In this document: in pieces, positions 17,151 through 26,744 of the stretch
Numbering within the stretch: the first letter of the stretch is position 1
Layout of the letters: each line of letters opens with the position of its first letter
Assembly: GCA_963676435.2 (NCBI GenBank)
Contig: CAXXOZ010000021.1
Coordinates: 13,842 to 77,841 of the forward strand
DNA: 64,000 bases
Direction: 5' to 3'
Source: CAXXOZ01 sp963676435
Lineage (GTDB): Bacteria; Bacillota; Clostridia; Lachnospirales; Lachnospiraceae
The notes under the pieces: model-generated
Told to the model about the DNA's origin: nothing
Database searches by the model: none
What the model saw: only the letters and a program-made list of their open reading frames with translations
Translations under genes and position numbers: made by a program

Positions 17151-19262
17151 TTATACTTCGAAAATTAAGTCGCCGTATGATGGGAATGGCCATAATTCTT
17201 TATCAACAAGCATTTCCGCTTTGTCTGCTGGCTCTCTTAATTCCGTCATAGCTGGCATAACTTCATCTCTATAGTATTCTGCCTGCTCTTTAGCGCTTTC
17301 AATTTCAGCACCTTTATCTGTAACTTCGATAAGTTTTTTAAGTGCATCTTTTGTAGCTCTTAAACATGCTGAAACTTCTGCAAGAAGTTCTTCCTGAACA
17401 CTTACTTCTGTACCACCTGCAGCTTTAACACTGTTGATAGCTCCAGATAAGCTTAATGTATCTTTAATTATAGCTGGAATGATTTGTTTACTTGCAACAT
17501 CAATCATAGTTCTAGCTTCGATATTGATAGCTTTAGCATAATTTTCGTATTTAACTTCTGAACGTGATTCAAGTTCTTTTTCTGTATAAACACCGAATTT
17601 TTCAAATAGTTCGATTGCTTTTGGTGTTGTTAATGTACCAATTGCCTCAACCATAGACTTGATGTTTGGAAGTCCTCTCTTAGCTGCTTCTTCAACCCAT
17701 TCATCTGAGTATCCGTTTCCATTGAATACAACTTTGTAGTGCTCTGTAGCGTATTCTTTGATTAAGTCATGAACTTCTTTATCAAAATCAGCTGCTTTTT
17801 CAAGTTTATCTGCGATTTCACAGAAAGCTTCTGCAACGATTGTATTTAAAACTACGTTTGGTTTTGAAATAGAATCTGATGAAGCAACCATTCTGAATTC
17901 GAATTTGTTTCCTGTAAATGCAAATGGTGATGTTCTATTTCTATCTGTAGCATCTTTATTTAATTCTGGAATTGTGCTAACACCAACGCTAAGTTTTCCT
18001 TTTTGAATTGAACTGTTTGCTTTCCCTGTGCTGATAAGCTGTGTAATAACATCGTCAAGCTGTTCTCCAAGGAAAACTGAAATGATAGCTGGAGGAGCTT
18101 CGTTTGCTCCAAGTCTATGATCATTTCCTGGATTTGCTGCTGATTCTCTTAAAAGATCCGCATGTTTATCAATAGCTCTTAAAATCGCTACAAGAACAAG
18201 TAAGAACTGAATATTTTCATGAGGTGTTTTTCCTGGCTCTAATAAGTTCATTCCATCATCAGTTGTAAGTGACCAGTTGTTATGTTTTCCTGATCCATTA
18301 ACTCCTGCAAATGGTTTTTCATGAAGAAGACACATAAGATTATGTCTTCCTGCTACTTTTTTAAGTGTTTCCATAACGATTTGGTTGTGGTCTACAGCAA
18401 TATTAGCCATTTCATAGATTGGAGCTATTTCATGCTGAGCTGGAGCAACTTCGTTATGCTGTGTTTTTGCAGGAACACCAAGTTTCCATAATTCTTCGTT
18501 AAGCTCTTTCATAAATAAAGCAACTTTTTCTCTGATGCTTCCGAAGTAATGATCTTCAAGTTCCTGACCTTTTGGAGGCATTGCTCCGAAAAGAGTACGT
18601 CCTGAGAAAATAAGATCTTTTCTCTTTAAGTATTTATCTCTGTCTACAAGGAAATATTCCTGCTCTGGTCCTACTGAAGCAGTAACCTTTTTAGCTGTAG
18701 TATTTCCAAATAATTTAACGATTCTTAAAGCTTGTTCGTTAATTGCCTGCATAGATCTAAGAAGAGGAGTCTTTTTGTCAAGAGCTTCTCCTGTATATGA
18801 ACAGAATGCAGTAGGAATACAAAGAGTTGCTCCTGCTGTATCTTCACGGATAAATGCTGGGCTTGTAGCATCCCATGCTGTATAACCTCTAGCTTCAAAT
18901 GTTGCTCTTAATCCACCTGATGGGAAAGAAGATGCATCTGGTTCCCCTTTAATTAATTCTTTTCCTGAGAATTCCATTAATAACTTTCCATCTGCTTTTG
19001 GGCTGATGAAAGAGTCATGTTTTTCTGCTGTTATTCCTGTCATTGGCTGGAACCAATGTGTATAGTGTGTTGCGCCTTTTTCTATAGCCCAATCTTTCAT
19101 TGCTGTAGCTATAACATCTGCAACTAAAGGCTGTAAATCTGAACCTTCTTCAATTGTCTGCTTGTATTCTTTGTATACATCTTTTGGCAGACGCTCCCTC
19201 ATAACTTCATCACTAAAAACATTGCAGCCGAAAATTTCTGTCAAATTGCTTTTTTCACTCAT
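17151..19262 (-). CDS. glnN: Glutamine synthetase type III
   Basis: A GSIII enzyme of 703 residues that makes glutamine from glutamate, ammonia and ATP. The length and the GSIII-specific segments fit: FPSGGLRATFEARGYTAWD, the catalytic block VGPEQEYFLVD, PAQHEIAPIYE, and the ATP-site region HEKPFAGVNGSGKHNNWSL. The ATG at 19262 has AAGGA 9 nt upstream; an in-frame TTG at 19271 touches that site and is unlikely. Its leader carries a promoter and a terminator-like hairpin (19322-19359), so transcription elongation is probably controlled. The ammonium channel gene at 32.6 kb has a matching leader. Confidence 0.96.
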   Translation of the reverse strand: MSEKSNLTEIFGCNVFSDEVMRERLPKDVYKEYKQTIEEGSDLQPLVADVIATAMKDWAIEKGATHYTHWFQPMTGITAEKHDSFISPKADGKLLMEFSGKELIKGEPDASSFPSGGLRATFEARGYTAWDATSPAFIREDTAGATLCIPTAFCSYTGEALDKKTPLLRSMQAINEQALRIVKLFGNTTAKKVTASVGPEQEYFLVDRDKYLKRKDLIFSGRTLFGAMPPKGQELEDHYFGSIREKVALFMKELNEELWKLGVPAKTQHNEVAPAQHEIAPIYEMANIAVDHNQIVMETLKKVAGRHNLMCLLHEKPFAGVNGSGKHNNWSLTTDDGMNLLEPGKTPHENIQFLLVLVAILRAIDKHADLLRESAANPGNDHRLGANEAPPAIISVFLGEQLDDVITQLISTGKANSSIQKGKLSVGVSTIPELNKDATDRNRTSPFAFTGNKFEFRMVASSDSISKPNVVLNTIVAEAFCEIADKLEKAADFDKEVHDLIKEYATEHYKVVFNGNGYSDEWVEEAAKRGLPNIKSMVEAIGTLTTPKAIELFEKFGVYTEKELESRSEVKYENYAKAINIEARTMIDVASKQIIPAIIKDTLSLSGAINSVKAAGGTEVSVQEELLAEVSACLRATKDALKKLIEVTDKGAEIESAKEQAEYYRDEVMPAMTELREPADKAEMLVDKELWPFPSYGDLIFEV

Positions 19263-19321
19263 AATATTCAATCCTTTCTTTTATGTATATGGAAATTATT
19301 ATATATTGCGGTTTATTTAAA

Positions 19322-19359
19322 AATGGCGCACCTTAATAAAGGAACGCCATTGTTCTAGT
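19322..19359 (-). promoter_or_regulatory. glnA leader element: conserved motif plus attenuator-like hairpin
   Basis: On the minus strand ACTAGAAC (19359-19352) is followed by a hairpin: AATGGCG (19351-19345) pairs with CGCCATT (19328-19322), and inside it CCTT pairs with AAGG over a TATT loop. A short T-run follows. It lies downstream of the glnA promoter and about 60 bases before the gene, so it would form in the 5' leader. The amt-PII leader at 32570-32618 has ACAAGAAC followed by a GGCG/CGCC hairpin and T-run. This may be an antitermination target of the ANTAR type, but the trans factor is not in the window. Confidence 0.65.
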
Positions 19360-19437
19360 AATAATAAACTCCACTTTCATACTAAAATAACCCATTTCAA
19401 TTAAAATTGCAAGTATTTTTTTTATAATAAGACTCAT
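19333..19437 (-). CDS. Possible 34-residue leader ORF upstream of glnA
   Basis: A short frame starting MSLIIKKILAIL and ending TRTMAFLY, with a very strong ribosome site (GCAGAGGAGAAGC before the ATG). It ends inside the leader hairpin. It could only be translated from the upstream promoter at 19545-19572, because the nearer promoter (19384-19412) lies within it. It may be a real small protein, a leader peptide that couples translation to attenuation, or a chance frame over the RNA motif. Confidence 0.3.
   Translation of the reverse strand: MSLIIKKILAILIEMGYFSMKVEFIITRTMAFLY
19384..19412 (-). promoter_or_regulatory. Proximal glnA promoter
   Basis: -35 TTGCAA (19407-19412), 17-base spacer, -10 TATTTT (19384-19389) on the minus strand. 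It would start RNA roughly 25 bases before the conserved leader motif. Confidence 0.55.
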
Positions 19438-19544
19438 GCTTCTCCTCTGCTTTAGCAAGAAAAATAATGATTCTTTTCTCTTGACTTAATTAAATAAAAT
19501 AGATTGCCTAGCATTTTATATAATTTATAAAATCACATAAAATT

Positions 19545-19572
19545 ATTATAGTACTTTATAAACTTTTTTCAA
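19545..19572 (-). promoter_or_regulatory. Distal promoter upstream of glnA
   Basis: -35 TTGAAA (19567-19572) overlaps the stop codon of the ABC exporter gene. -10 TATAAT is at 19545-19550, with a 16-base spacer. Confidence 0.45.
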
Positions 19573-21449
19573 GCAGTTTTTTCAAATTGAGAATTATATA
19601 GACTCGCATAGAAGTCTCCTTTTTGTAAAAGCTCTTCGTGAGTGCCCTGCTCAACTATATCTCCATTATCCATAACTATAATTAAATCTGCATTTTTTAT
19701 TGTTGATAATCTATGAGCTATTATAAAACTTGTTCTTCCAGCCATTAAAGTATCCATTGCTTTTTGTATTTTCTCTTCCGTCCTTGTATCAACAGAACTA
19801 GTGGCTTCATCAAGAATTAGAATCCTTTGATTTGCCAATATAGCTCTTGCAATAGTAATCAACTGTTTTTGACCCTGGGAAACATTATCTGCTTCTTCAT
19901 TCAATTCCATATCGTACCCACCAGGCAATGTTTTTATAAAATGATCTGCATTTGCAGCTTTTGCAGCTTCATATACCTGCTCATCTGTAGCGTCCAAGTT
20001 TCCATAACGAATATTTTCCATTATACTGCCCTTAAATAACCATGTATCCTGCAATACCATTCCAAAGGCTTTTCTAAGTTCACTTCTATCGAAGTCCTTT
20101 ATGTTATGCCCGTCTATCTTTATTGAACCAGAATTAACATCATAAAACCTCATTAACAATTTAACCATTGTGGTTTTACCTGCCCCTGTAGGACCTACTA
20201 TTGCTATTTTTTGACCATCTTTTACACTGGCACTAAAATCATTTATAATTATTTTATCTTCATCATAACCAAAAGACACATTTTCAAATGATACATTTCC
20301 TGAAAGGTCACTGGCACTTACTGGAGCATGATTTTCGGCTATCTGATTCTCCTCTTCGCCTTCTAAGAACTCAAAAATTCTTTCTGCCGATGCCGCTAGG
20401 GACTGAAGCATATTCATAACCTGAGCCATCTGTCCAATTGGCATTGTAAACATTCTTACATACTGAATAAATGCCTGAATTTCCCCAACTGTTACAGCAC
20501 CATTTATAGCGAGCACTCCACCTAACACAACCACACCAACATATCCTAAATTGCTTACAAAGTTCATAATAGGCATCATCATTCCAGAAATAAACTGTGA
20601 TTTCCACGCAGATTTATATAATATTTCATTTGTTTCTTCAAATGTTTTTACAGACTCTTCTTCCCTATTAAATACTTTTACTACATTTTGTCCACCAAAT
20701 GTTTCTTCCACCTGACCATTAACATGACCTAAGTACTCTTGTTGTTGAGCAAAATATTTTTGAGATTTCTTTATTGTGAAAGACATCATTACAGCTGATA
20801 TCGGCAATATCAAAAGAGTAATTATTGTCATTAAAGGACTTATTGTCAACATCATTATTAATATACCAATAATAGTAGTAACTGATGTTATTAGAGTAGT
20901 TACACTCTGATTAAGGCTCTGCCCCATAACATCTACATCGTTTGTTATCCTTGATAATACTTCACCATGTGTGCGTTTATCAAAGTATTTCATTGGCATT
21001 TTATTAATTTTTTCGGACATTTCTTTTCTTAATCTATAACAAACTCTCTGTGAAATTCCAGTCATAATAAATCCTTGTATAAAGGAAAATAATGCGCTCG
21101 TAACATATAATGCTAATGCGAATAAAAGTATTCTTCCTATAGCATCAAAATCTATACCAGTACCTCCAGTTAGTTTACTTGTTATTCCTGTGAAAATTTC
21201 TGTTGTAGCTTTACCAAGAATTCTTGGTCCAACTATGTTAAAGATCGTTCCACCTATGGCAAAAATAACCACAAATAAAACTCCAATTTTATAATTTCCT
21301 ATATATTTAAAGAGTTTTTTAATAGCACCTTTAAAATCTTTCGGTTTTTCTACAGACATTCCATGTCCTGCTCCCGGCCCTCCTCCAGGACCACCAAAGC
21401 CTCCTGGCCTTCTCATAGATTGTTTTTGATTTGTATTTTCATTACTCAT
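19569..21449 (-). CDS. Multidrug-type ABC exporter, half-transporter B
   Basis: A 626-residue exporter subunit with a glycine-rich N terminus, six membrane helices (about 55-340) and an ATPase domain with Walker A GPTGAGKT, signature VSQGQ, Walker B LILDEATSSVD and switch His in IIAHRLS. It resembles the YfiC/BmrD/MdlB half of heterodimeric exporters. The signature VSQGQ replaces the usual LSGGQ. The start at 21449 has AAAGGAGG 7 nt upstream, and the frame overlaps the upstream gene by 8 bases. It acts with the next protein under MarR control. Confidence 0.92.
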   Translation of the reverse strand: MSNENTNQKQSMRRPGGFGGPGGGPGAGHGMSVEKPKDFKGAIKKLFKYIGNYKIGVLFVVIFAIGGTIFNIVGPRILGKATTEIFTGITSKLTGGTGIDFDAIGRILLFALALYVTSALFSFIQGFIMTGISQRVCYRLRKEMSEKINKMPMKYFDKRTHGEVLSRITNDVDVMGQSLNQSVTTLITSVTTIIGILIMMLTISPLMTIITLLILPISAVMMSFTIKKSQKYFAQQQEYLGHVNGQVEETFGGQNVVKVFNREEESVKTFEETNEILYKSAWKSQFISGMMMPIMNFVSNLGYVGVVVLGGVLAINGAVTVGEIQAFIQYVRMFTMPIGQMAQVMNMLQSLAASAERIFEFLEGEEENQIAENHAPVSASDLSGNVSFENVSFGYDEDKIIINDFSASVKDGQKIAIVGPTGAGKTTMVKLLMRFYDVNSGSIKIDGHNIKDFDRSELRKAFGMVLQDTWLFKGSIMENIRYGNLDATDEQVYEAAKAANADHFIKTLPGGYDMELNEEADNVSQGQKQLITIARAILANQRILILDEATSSVDTRTEEKIQKAMDTLMAGRTSFIIAHRLSTIKNADLIIVMDNGDIVEQGTHEELLQKGDFYASLYNSQFEKTA

Positions 21450-23667
21450 GAGAAACCTCCTTTTCATCACCTAAAGAAGAAGCAATTTCTTCTGGCGATA
21501 ACTGTGACTGTGCAATCTGTTTATAAACCTCACATGTTTTTAATAAATCTGAATGTTTTCCTTTTCCAACCATTTTCCCTTGGTCAAGAACAATAATCTG
21601 TTCGGCACTAATAATTGTACTAATACGTTGTGCTACAATTAAAACAGTACTTTCTCCAACTACTTCTTTTAATTCTTTTCTCAAAGCAACATCTGTTTTA
21701 TAATCCAAGGCAGAAAAACTATCATCAAATATAAATACTTCTGGATTTCTAGCTATAGCTCTAGCTATGGAAAGTCTTTGCTTTTGTCCTCCAGAAACAT
21801 TAGTTCCACCCTGAGAAATTTCACTTTCATACTTATCTTCTTTTTCCTCTATGAAGTCTTCAGACATTGATATCTTCGCCGCCTTAATAACTTCATCTAC
21901 AGATGCATCTTTGTTTCCAAATTTTATGTTAGACTCAATAGTTCCTGAAAATAAAATTCCTTTTTGTGGTACATATCCTAATTTTGACCTTAGATATTTT
22001 TGTGACATTTCTCTAATATCTAAACCATCTATTTCTATTGAACCATCTGTCACATCATAAAACCTTGGAATCAGGTTAATTAAAGTCGATTTACCACTTC
22101 CCGTGCTTCCTATAAAAGCTGTAGTTTCTCCTGGTTTTGCTTTAAAAGAAATATCAGATATAACATTTTCCTCGGCACTTGGATATCTAAATGAAACATT
22201 CTTAAACTCAATAAGTCCACTGTTTTCTTCGGTTTCCTTGTTTCCATTATCAGGAATAGACAGCTTTGTTTTAAGTACTTCATCTATTCTTTTAGCTGAA
22301 ACAGATGCTCTTGGTATAATAATTGAAATCATGGTCAGCATTAAAAATGCCATAATTATTTGCATTGTATATGTCATAAATGCCATCATCTCTCCAACTT
22401 TGAGCGTCCCTGCATCTATTCCTCTCGATCCAAACCAAACGATCAAAACACTTACTCCATTCATAATAAGCATCATTACCGGCATCATAAATGTCATTAT
22501 TCTGTTTGTAAAAAGCTGAGTTTTCATCAATTTATGATTCGCATTATCAAATCTTTTTTCTTCATGTTTTTCTGTACTGAATGCTCTGATTACAGTTAGC
22601 CCTGTGAGTATCTCTCTTGCAACAAGATTTACCCTGTCTACTAATTTCTGCATTAATTTAAACTTAGGCATAGCAATCGAAAACAAAACCACAACCAAAC
22701 ACAAAACAGCAATCACTGCCACAAGTATTATCCAAGCCATTGATAATGTAGTATTAACAACTTTGAAAATACCACCAATTCCTAATATAGGAGCAAATAA
22801 TACTATTCTGAGCATCATAAACATTGCCATTTGAAGCTGCTGAATATCATTTGTATTTCTTGTTATCAATGATGCTGTAGAGAATTTGTCCATCTCTGTG
22901 TTAGAAAAAGAAATAACTTTATTAAACACTCCTTTTCTAATAGTCATACAACTTCCTGCTGCAATTCTTGCTGCAAAAAAGCCTGCTGCAATTGATACTA
23001 CCATTGCTATCAAACAAAGAATAAACATTTTAAATGCCATTGACAACAAATAATCCGTTTGATAGTCTCCCATATCTATACCAACTGATTCATATTCAGC
23101 GCCAATATAAACTGCTGTTAGAGAACCTATCATCGTATCTGATAATTCCCCAAAACTATCAAAAATATTATTTAACAATTCCAACCTAGTCTCACTGTCA
23201 GTTGTAGGTAAAAATATTTGAGTCATGGCCTGTTCTAATAATTCAACATCCATATCTTCAAATTCTCCATCCACATCTGACGAGTCCTCGGAGTTAAAAC
23301 TACTCATAATTCCAAGTAGGGCAATTGGTTTTCTTACTAAAGATTCAAGATTTATAATATCTTCTTCATCTGTTAAAGTCATCTCATAAACAGGCTCTCC
23401 ATCAACGGTATCGTCTGTTTTTTCATATGAATTCACTATAAATTCCAAATCAGAATCACTATAAAATCCTTCTATTGTAAGCAAGTCATTTTCCGAAATA
23501 TAATTAGGTGCCTGCTCATCAATACCATTTTGGGATATACCTACATCAACAATATCTGATGTATATTGTGGTAATGTCAAATCACAGTACGCCTGAATTA
23601 CAAATAATATAATAATAAGCAAAATCGTTGCCCAGGATTTTTTCATGTATTTTGCAATTCTAAACAT
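21442..23667 (-). CDS. Multidrug-type ABC exporter, half-transporter A
   Basis: A 741-residue partner half-transporter (YfiB/BmrC/MdlA type). Between helix 1 (about 12-30) and helix 2 (about 210) lies an acidic insert of roughly 150 residues, predicted extracellular, which explains the extra length. The ATPase domain has Walker A GSTGSGKS, signature VSGGQKQR, Walker B VFIFDDSFSALD and IVAQRIS, where Gln replaces the switch His. Asp in place of the catalytic Glu (FDDS) marks the degenerate ATP site typical of one partner in heterodimeric exporters. Confidence 0.92.
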   Translation of the reverse strand: MFRIAKYMKKSWATILLIIILFVIQAYCDLTLPQYTSDIVDVGISQNGIDEQAPNYISENDLLTIEGFYSDSDLEFIVNSYEKTDDTVDGEPVYEMTLTDEEDIINLESLVRKPIALLGIMSSFNSEDSSDVDGEFEDMDVELLEQAMTQIFLPTTDSETRLELLNNIFDSFGELSDTMIGSLTAVYIGAEYESVGIDMGDYQTDYLLSMAFKMFILCLIAMVVSIAAGFFAARIAAGSCMTIRKGVFNKVISFSNTEMDKFSTASLITRNTNDIQQLQMAMFMMLRIVLFAPILGIGGIFKVVNTTLSMAWIILVAVIAVLCLVVVLFSIAMPKFKLMQKLVDRVNLVAREILTGLTVIRAFSTEKHEEKRFDNANHKLMKTQLFTNRIMTFMMPVMMLIMNGVSVLIVWFGSRGIDAGTLKVGEMMAFMTYTMQIIMAFLMLTMISIIIPRASVSAKRIDEVLKTKLSIPDNGNKETEENSGLIEFKNVSFRYPSAEENVISDISFKAKPGETTAFIGSTGSGKSTLINLIPRFYDVTDGSIEIDGLDIREMSQKYLRSKLGYVPQKGILFSGTIESNIKFGNKDASVDEVIKAAKISMSEDFIEEKEDKYESEISQGGTNVSGGQKQRLSIARAIARNPEVFIFDDSFSALDYKTDVALRKELKEVVGESTVLIVAQRISTIISAEQIIVLDQGKMVGKGKHSDLLKTCEVYKQIAQSQLSPEEIASSLGDEKEVSHE

Positions 23668-24109
23668 CTATTTTCCCTTTCTCTTTCTTTTCAGTTTCCA
23701 TAATTTTATATAGTTTTTTCATCAACTCAATTAGCTTTTTCATATCCTCTTCACCCATTTTTTCGTAAATGAATTTTGAATGTTTTTCCATGTTGTTGTT
23801 TGCATGTTCAACATTTTCAAGCCCCTCAGGTGTTATAGCTATGTGAGTTATTCTCCGGTCATTTTTATCCTCTACTCTTTCAACAAAGCCTTTCTCCTCA
23901 ATATTACTTATCAACTTTGAAACTGCTGCCTTCGTAATTTTTAAATCCTCCGAAAGGTTAGAAACAGTGATATCTTTACTCATTTCTGTTATATGATTTA
24001 AAACTATCATTTCAGCAAAAGAAAGTTTATTTACAAGTATTTTATCAAGAGATTTTAGTTTTCTAAACTTATCCATCAAGTCTACGAATTCTTTTTCAAT
24101 ACTATACAT
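23660..24109 (-). CDS. MarR family transcriptional regulator
   Basis: Winged-helix regulator of 149 residues. The recognition region LSEDLKITKAAVSKLISNIEEKGFVERVEDKNDRR-like stretch (about 55-90) includes the wing motif DRRI. It overlaps the exporter gene by 8 bases and heads that operon. A dyad sits on its own promoter, so it probably represses the exporter and itself until a drug-like ligand binds. Confidence 0.92.
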   Translation of the reverse strand: MYSIEKEFVDLMDKFRKLKSLDKILVNKLSFAEMIVLNHITEMSKDITVSNLSEDLKITKAAVSKLISNIEEKGFVERVEDKNDRRITHIAITPEGLENVEHANNNMEKHSKFIYEKMGEEDMKKLIELMKKLYKIMETEKKEKGKIDV

Positions 24110-24129
24110 AAAACACCTCCCTTAAATTA

Positions 24130-24177
24130 GTTAACCAGATTAACAATTATTATATTACTATGATTTTTTTAAGTCAA
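24130..24177 (-). promoter_or_regulatory. Promoter and operator of the MarR-exporter operon
   Basis: -35 TTGACT (24172-24177), 17-base spacer, -10 TATAAT (24149-24154) on the minus strand. Immediately downstream, over the expected start of transcription, is the dyad GTTAACCAGATTAAC (24130-24144) with arms GTTAA and TTAAC. This is a well-placed repressor site for the adjacent MarR protein. Confidence 0.65.
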
Positions 24178-24212
24178 CAAACAAATATTGTTTTTTTTGT
24201 GAACACTTAAAT

Positions 24213-24246
24213 TTTTTTAAAAAAAAAGGTAGCCTAAGCCACCTTT
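24213..24246 (-). terminator. Terminator of the GT2-GtrA gene
   Basis: Stem AAAGGTGGC / GCTACCTTT with one mismatch (24225-24233 and 24238-24246), loop CTAA, then a run of nine T on the minus strand. It overlaps the last codons of the gene. Confidence 0.8.
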
Positions 24247-25310
24247 GATTTTTCTTTTTTAAACACCCATAGTCTTTGTATTTGAAAACTTACTACAAAT
24301 AGACCAATATCTACAATGATTTTTATTGTAACTGTTAATGCTCCTACTACATTTAATATGTGTGAAAATAAGAAAACTAAAAAATACGAAACTGCCATTT
24401 GGGTTATACAAAGTACATAATATCTAAACAGGGTTTTTCCAACAGGTGTATCCGATTTAAATACTGCTCTTTTATTAAAGGCATAATTTAAAAATGAAGA
24501 ACTTACCCTTGCTACTACTGTAGCAATAAAAATTCCTATTGCAGGTTTTATTGCATAAACACTTAATAGCGCCATTATAACTGCGTATAGTATTTGATCA
24601 AGTCCTGAAGACACTATGGAACTTGCAATAAATTTCAAAATAGAACTACATATCCTAATAGCATCTAATACTGGTTTATAATGTTCTGCTATTTTGGTCT
24701 CTAAATATACTTTATCTACTTTTACTTCCTTAATATCTATTTCTTCCTCTTTCGCTTCTAAAAGCATATTCGTATCGTAGTCATACATTTCTCCTTTTAC
24801 CTTAGAAAATTTTTCTAGGTATTTATAAGGAACTGCTCTAAGACCTGTAAGAGGATCTGAAAGACCACATCCTATAGCAAACTTACAAACCATACTCATT
24901 AGAAAGTTTCCAAATCTTGCTTTTTTAGGAAATTCTTTATTTTTAAAGTTTCTACTTCCCATTATAATAGAATTGTTATTTTCTATAACAGACTTTGAGC
25001 ATTCAACTACATCTTCTATATCAAATTCATTATAACCATTAACGGTAACTACACCTGAACCTTTAATATCATTATCAAGTATATGTTTAAAAGCTATTTT
25101 CAAAGCTCTTCCTCTACCTTTATTTGGTTCATTATATAGAACAGTAGTATGGTCATATACTTTTACTTGTTCAAAATATTTGCTACTTGAATTGTCACTA
25201 TCTACATTAACTACAATAATATTTTTAAATCCAAATTTATCTAAGTCACTAACTACATTGACAAAGTTTTCATCAGGATTATGTACTGTAACTATTGGTA
25301 TCACATCCAT
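24234..25310 (-). CDS. Glycosyltransferase family 2 fused to GtrA-like membrane domain
   Basis: A 358-residue protein. Residues 1 to about 210 form a GT2 domain of the polyprenyl-phosphate sugar transferase type (ending in the family-like DPLTGLRAVP and a later YDTNMLLEA). Residues about 235-358 form a GtrA-like domain with four hydrophobic helices and FLNYAFNKRAVFKS, the usual GtrA signature. Such fusions are thought to load a sugar onto a lipid carrier and help flip it. It follows the PIG-L gene by 2 bases and probably works in the same envelope glycan pathway. Confidence 0.85.
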   Translation of the reverse strand: MDVIPIVTVHNPDENFVNVVSDLDKFGFKNIIVVNVDSDNSSSKYFEQVKVYDHTTVLYNEPNKGRGRALKIAFKHILDNDIKGSGVVTVNGYNEFDIEDVVECSKSVIENNNSIIMGSRNFKNKEFPKKARFGNFLMSMVCKFAIGCGLSDPLTGLRAVPYKYLEKFSKVKGEMYDYDTNMLLEAKEEEIDIKEVKVDKVYLETKIAEHYKPVLDAIRICSSILKFIASSIVSSGLDQILYAVIMALLSVYAIKPAIGIFIATVVARVSSSFLNYAFNKRAVFKSDTPVGKTLFRYYVLCITQMAVSYFLVFLFSHILNVVGALTVTIKIIVDIGLFVVSFQIQRLWVFKKEKSKVA

Positions 25311-25312
25311 AA

Positions 25313-26689
25313 TTAGTATCTTTTCCTTCTCTTTATATTTATAATATTAAAAATTATCACGATAAGAATAAGTATCACAATTATTACTATGATAAAATTC
25401 GTATTATAAATCCCCTTTTCTTCAACATTCTGAACCGTTGTTGTCTCTTCATTAGAAGGTGCAACTGTTTCTGGCTCCATGTCCTTATATAAAGTTATAT
25501 TTTCTAAAATATCATTTTTTTGAATATCCTCTCCTACAAGGCTTCTATACAAACCAAACCAGGCACAACTATATTCATATTCATCATCAACTCTTGCAAC
25601 ATCTATATAAAGCTGAGTCTTGTGACAATTAAATCCTTCCTGTGCCATTTCAAGAGCTGTTTTTCCTCCAAAAGCATCTAAAGGAATTCTTAGGTCTAAA
25701 ACTATTTCGTTTTCATTATATAAATGAAGATAAGTCTTTGGAACATCCCACAATCCATATTGGTTATAGCTTTCTGGATAACTTTCCTGATCATTTGAAA
25801 TATCAATAGCCTGTACTAACATATCCGCAAACAACATATGTGCTCCGTGACCATATTCACCTTTAAGCAAATCATGCCCTACCGCAACCTGTGGTTTGAA
25901 CCTTCGCAACTGCTCTACTACAAATCCTAGCAACTCTTCTTGGTCATATTGAGTACGAGCAAGTTCTAAAGCAGGACTTTTGTCTTCTCCTCTTTCTCTG
26001 GAATAGTAATCTTCAAACTCTCCTACAATAGGATAATTTGTAACCCCTATAGTCCACAGCCCATTTAAAGCTTCATGATTTCTTCTTACATCTGCATAAG
26101 GTCCTGTCCAGTATTGTACCATATAAACCACTTGTACATCTGCCTTAACCTGCCCTGCATAATAGGCTATTAGTCCACCAAAAAATAACTGCTCATCATC
26201 TGCGTGAGTTGAAAAAACTAAAATATCTGCTTCCTCTAGTGGTTCATTCCAATTCTGAACATAATCCGGAAGATTACCTTGTGTAAAAGTATCTATATCA
26301 CAAAGTACCGAGTCATCACCTATAATATTTATAGTAAATTTACTTGTACTAACTGGCAGAGTAACATATTCATGAAGAAAATTCTCCATACCAAAGCTAT
26401 ATGACTGCCCATCAATAACCATTTCCCACTGACCTGGTATCTGATCCCATACAATATAAGCACTATTCATCAATTCTTCTGAAGTGATTTCTATACTTGT
26501 TCCAGAAGAAACTTTGACTTTTGTAGTGTAATCATTATCTTTTAGTGAAGTCTCACTTCCACCTGTAGAAATATCTATCTGTATATCAAGCTTTTCAACA
26601 GTATTTGCTTCATCAGCCGAATATATTCCACTATATGCTAAAATACTTGCTACACATATTGCAAAAAATGTTATTATTTTTCTTATCAT
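25313..26689 (-). CDS. Secreted, membrane-anchored PIG-L/LmbE-type deacetylase
   Basis: A 458-residue protein with a signal peptide (1 to about 22), a beta-rich domain, a PIG-L domain starting at ILVFSTHADDE (the zinc-binding His-x-Asp-Asp site), a downstream GHGAH that supplies the other His, and a C-terminal membrane anchor followed by KRRKR. The family removes N-acetyl groups from sugars; here the catalytic part lies outside the cell. The ATG at 26689 has GGGAGA 5 nt upstream, a better start than the in-frame codon at 26710. It pairs with the GT2-GtrA gene. Confidence 0.85.
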   Translation of the reverse strand: MIRKIITFFAICVASILAYSGIYSADEANTVEKLDIQIDISTGGSETSLKDNDYTTKVKVSSGTSIEITSEELMNSAYIVWDQIPGQWEMVIDGQSYSFGMENFLHEYVTLPVSTSKFTINIIGDDSVLCDIDTFTQGNLPDYVQNWNEPLEEADILVFSTHADDEQLFFGGLIAYYAGQVKADVQVVYMVQYWTGPYADVRRNHEALNGLWTIGVTNYPIVGEFEDYYSRERGEDKSPALELARTQYDQEELLGFVVEQLRRFKPQVAVGHDLLKGEYGHGAHMLFADMLVQAIDISNDQESYPESYNQYGLWDVPKTYLHLYNENEIVLDLRIPLDAFGGKTALEMAQEGFNCHKTQLYIDVARVDDEYEYSCAWFGLYRSLVGEDIQKNDILENITLYKDMEPETVAPSNEETTTVQNVEEKGIYNTNFIIVIIVILILIVIIFNIINIKRRKRY

Positions 26690-26744
26690 AATTCTCCCTT
26701 TTTCAGACAAACCTTATATACTTTATACTATCACCAACAAAAAA

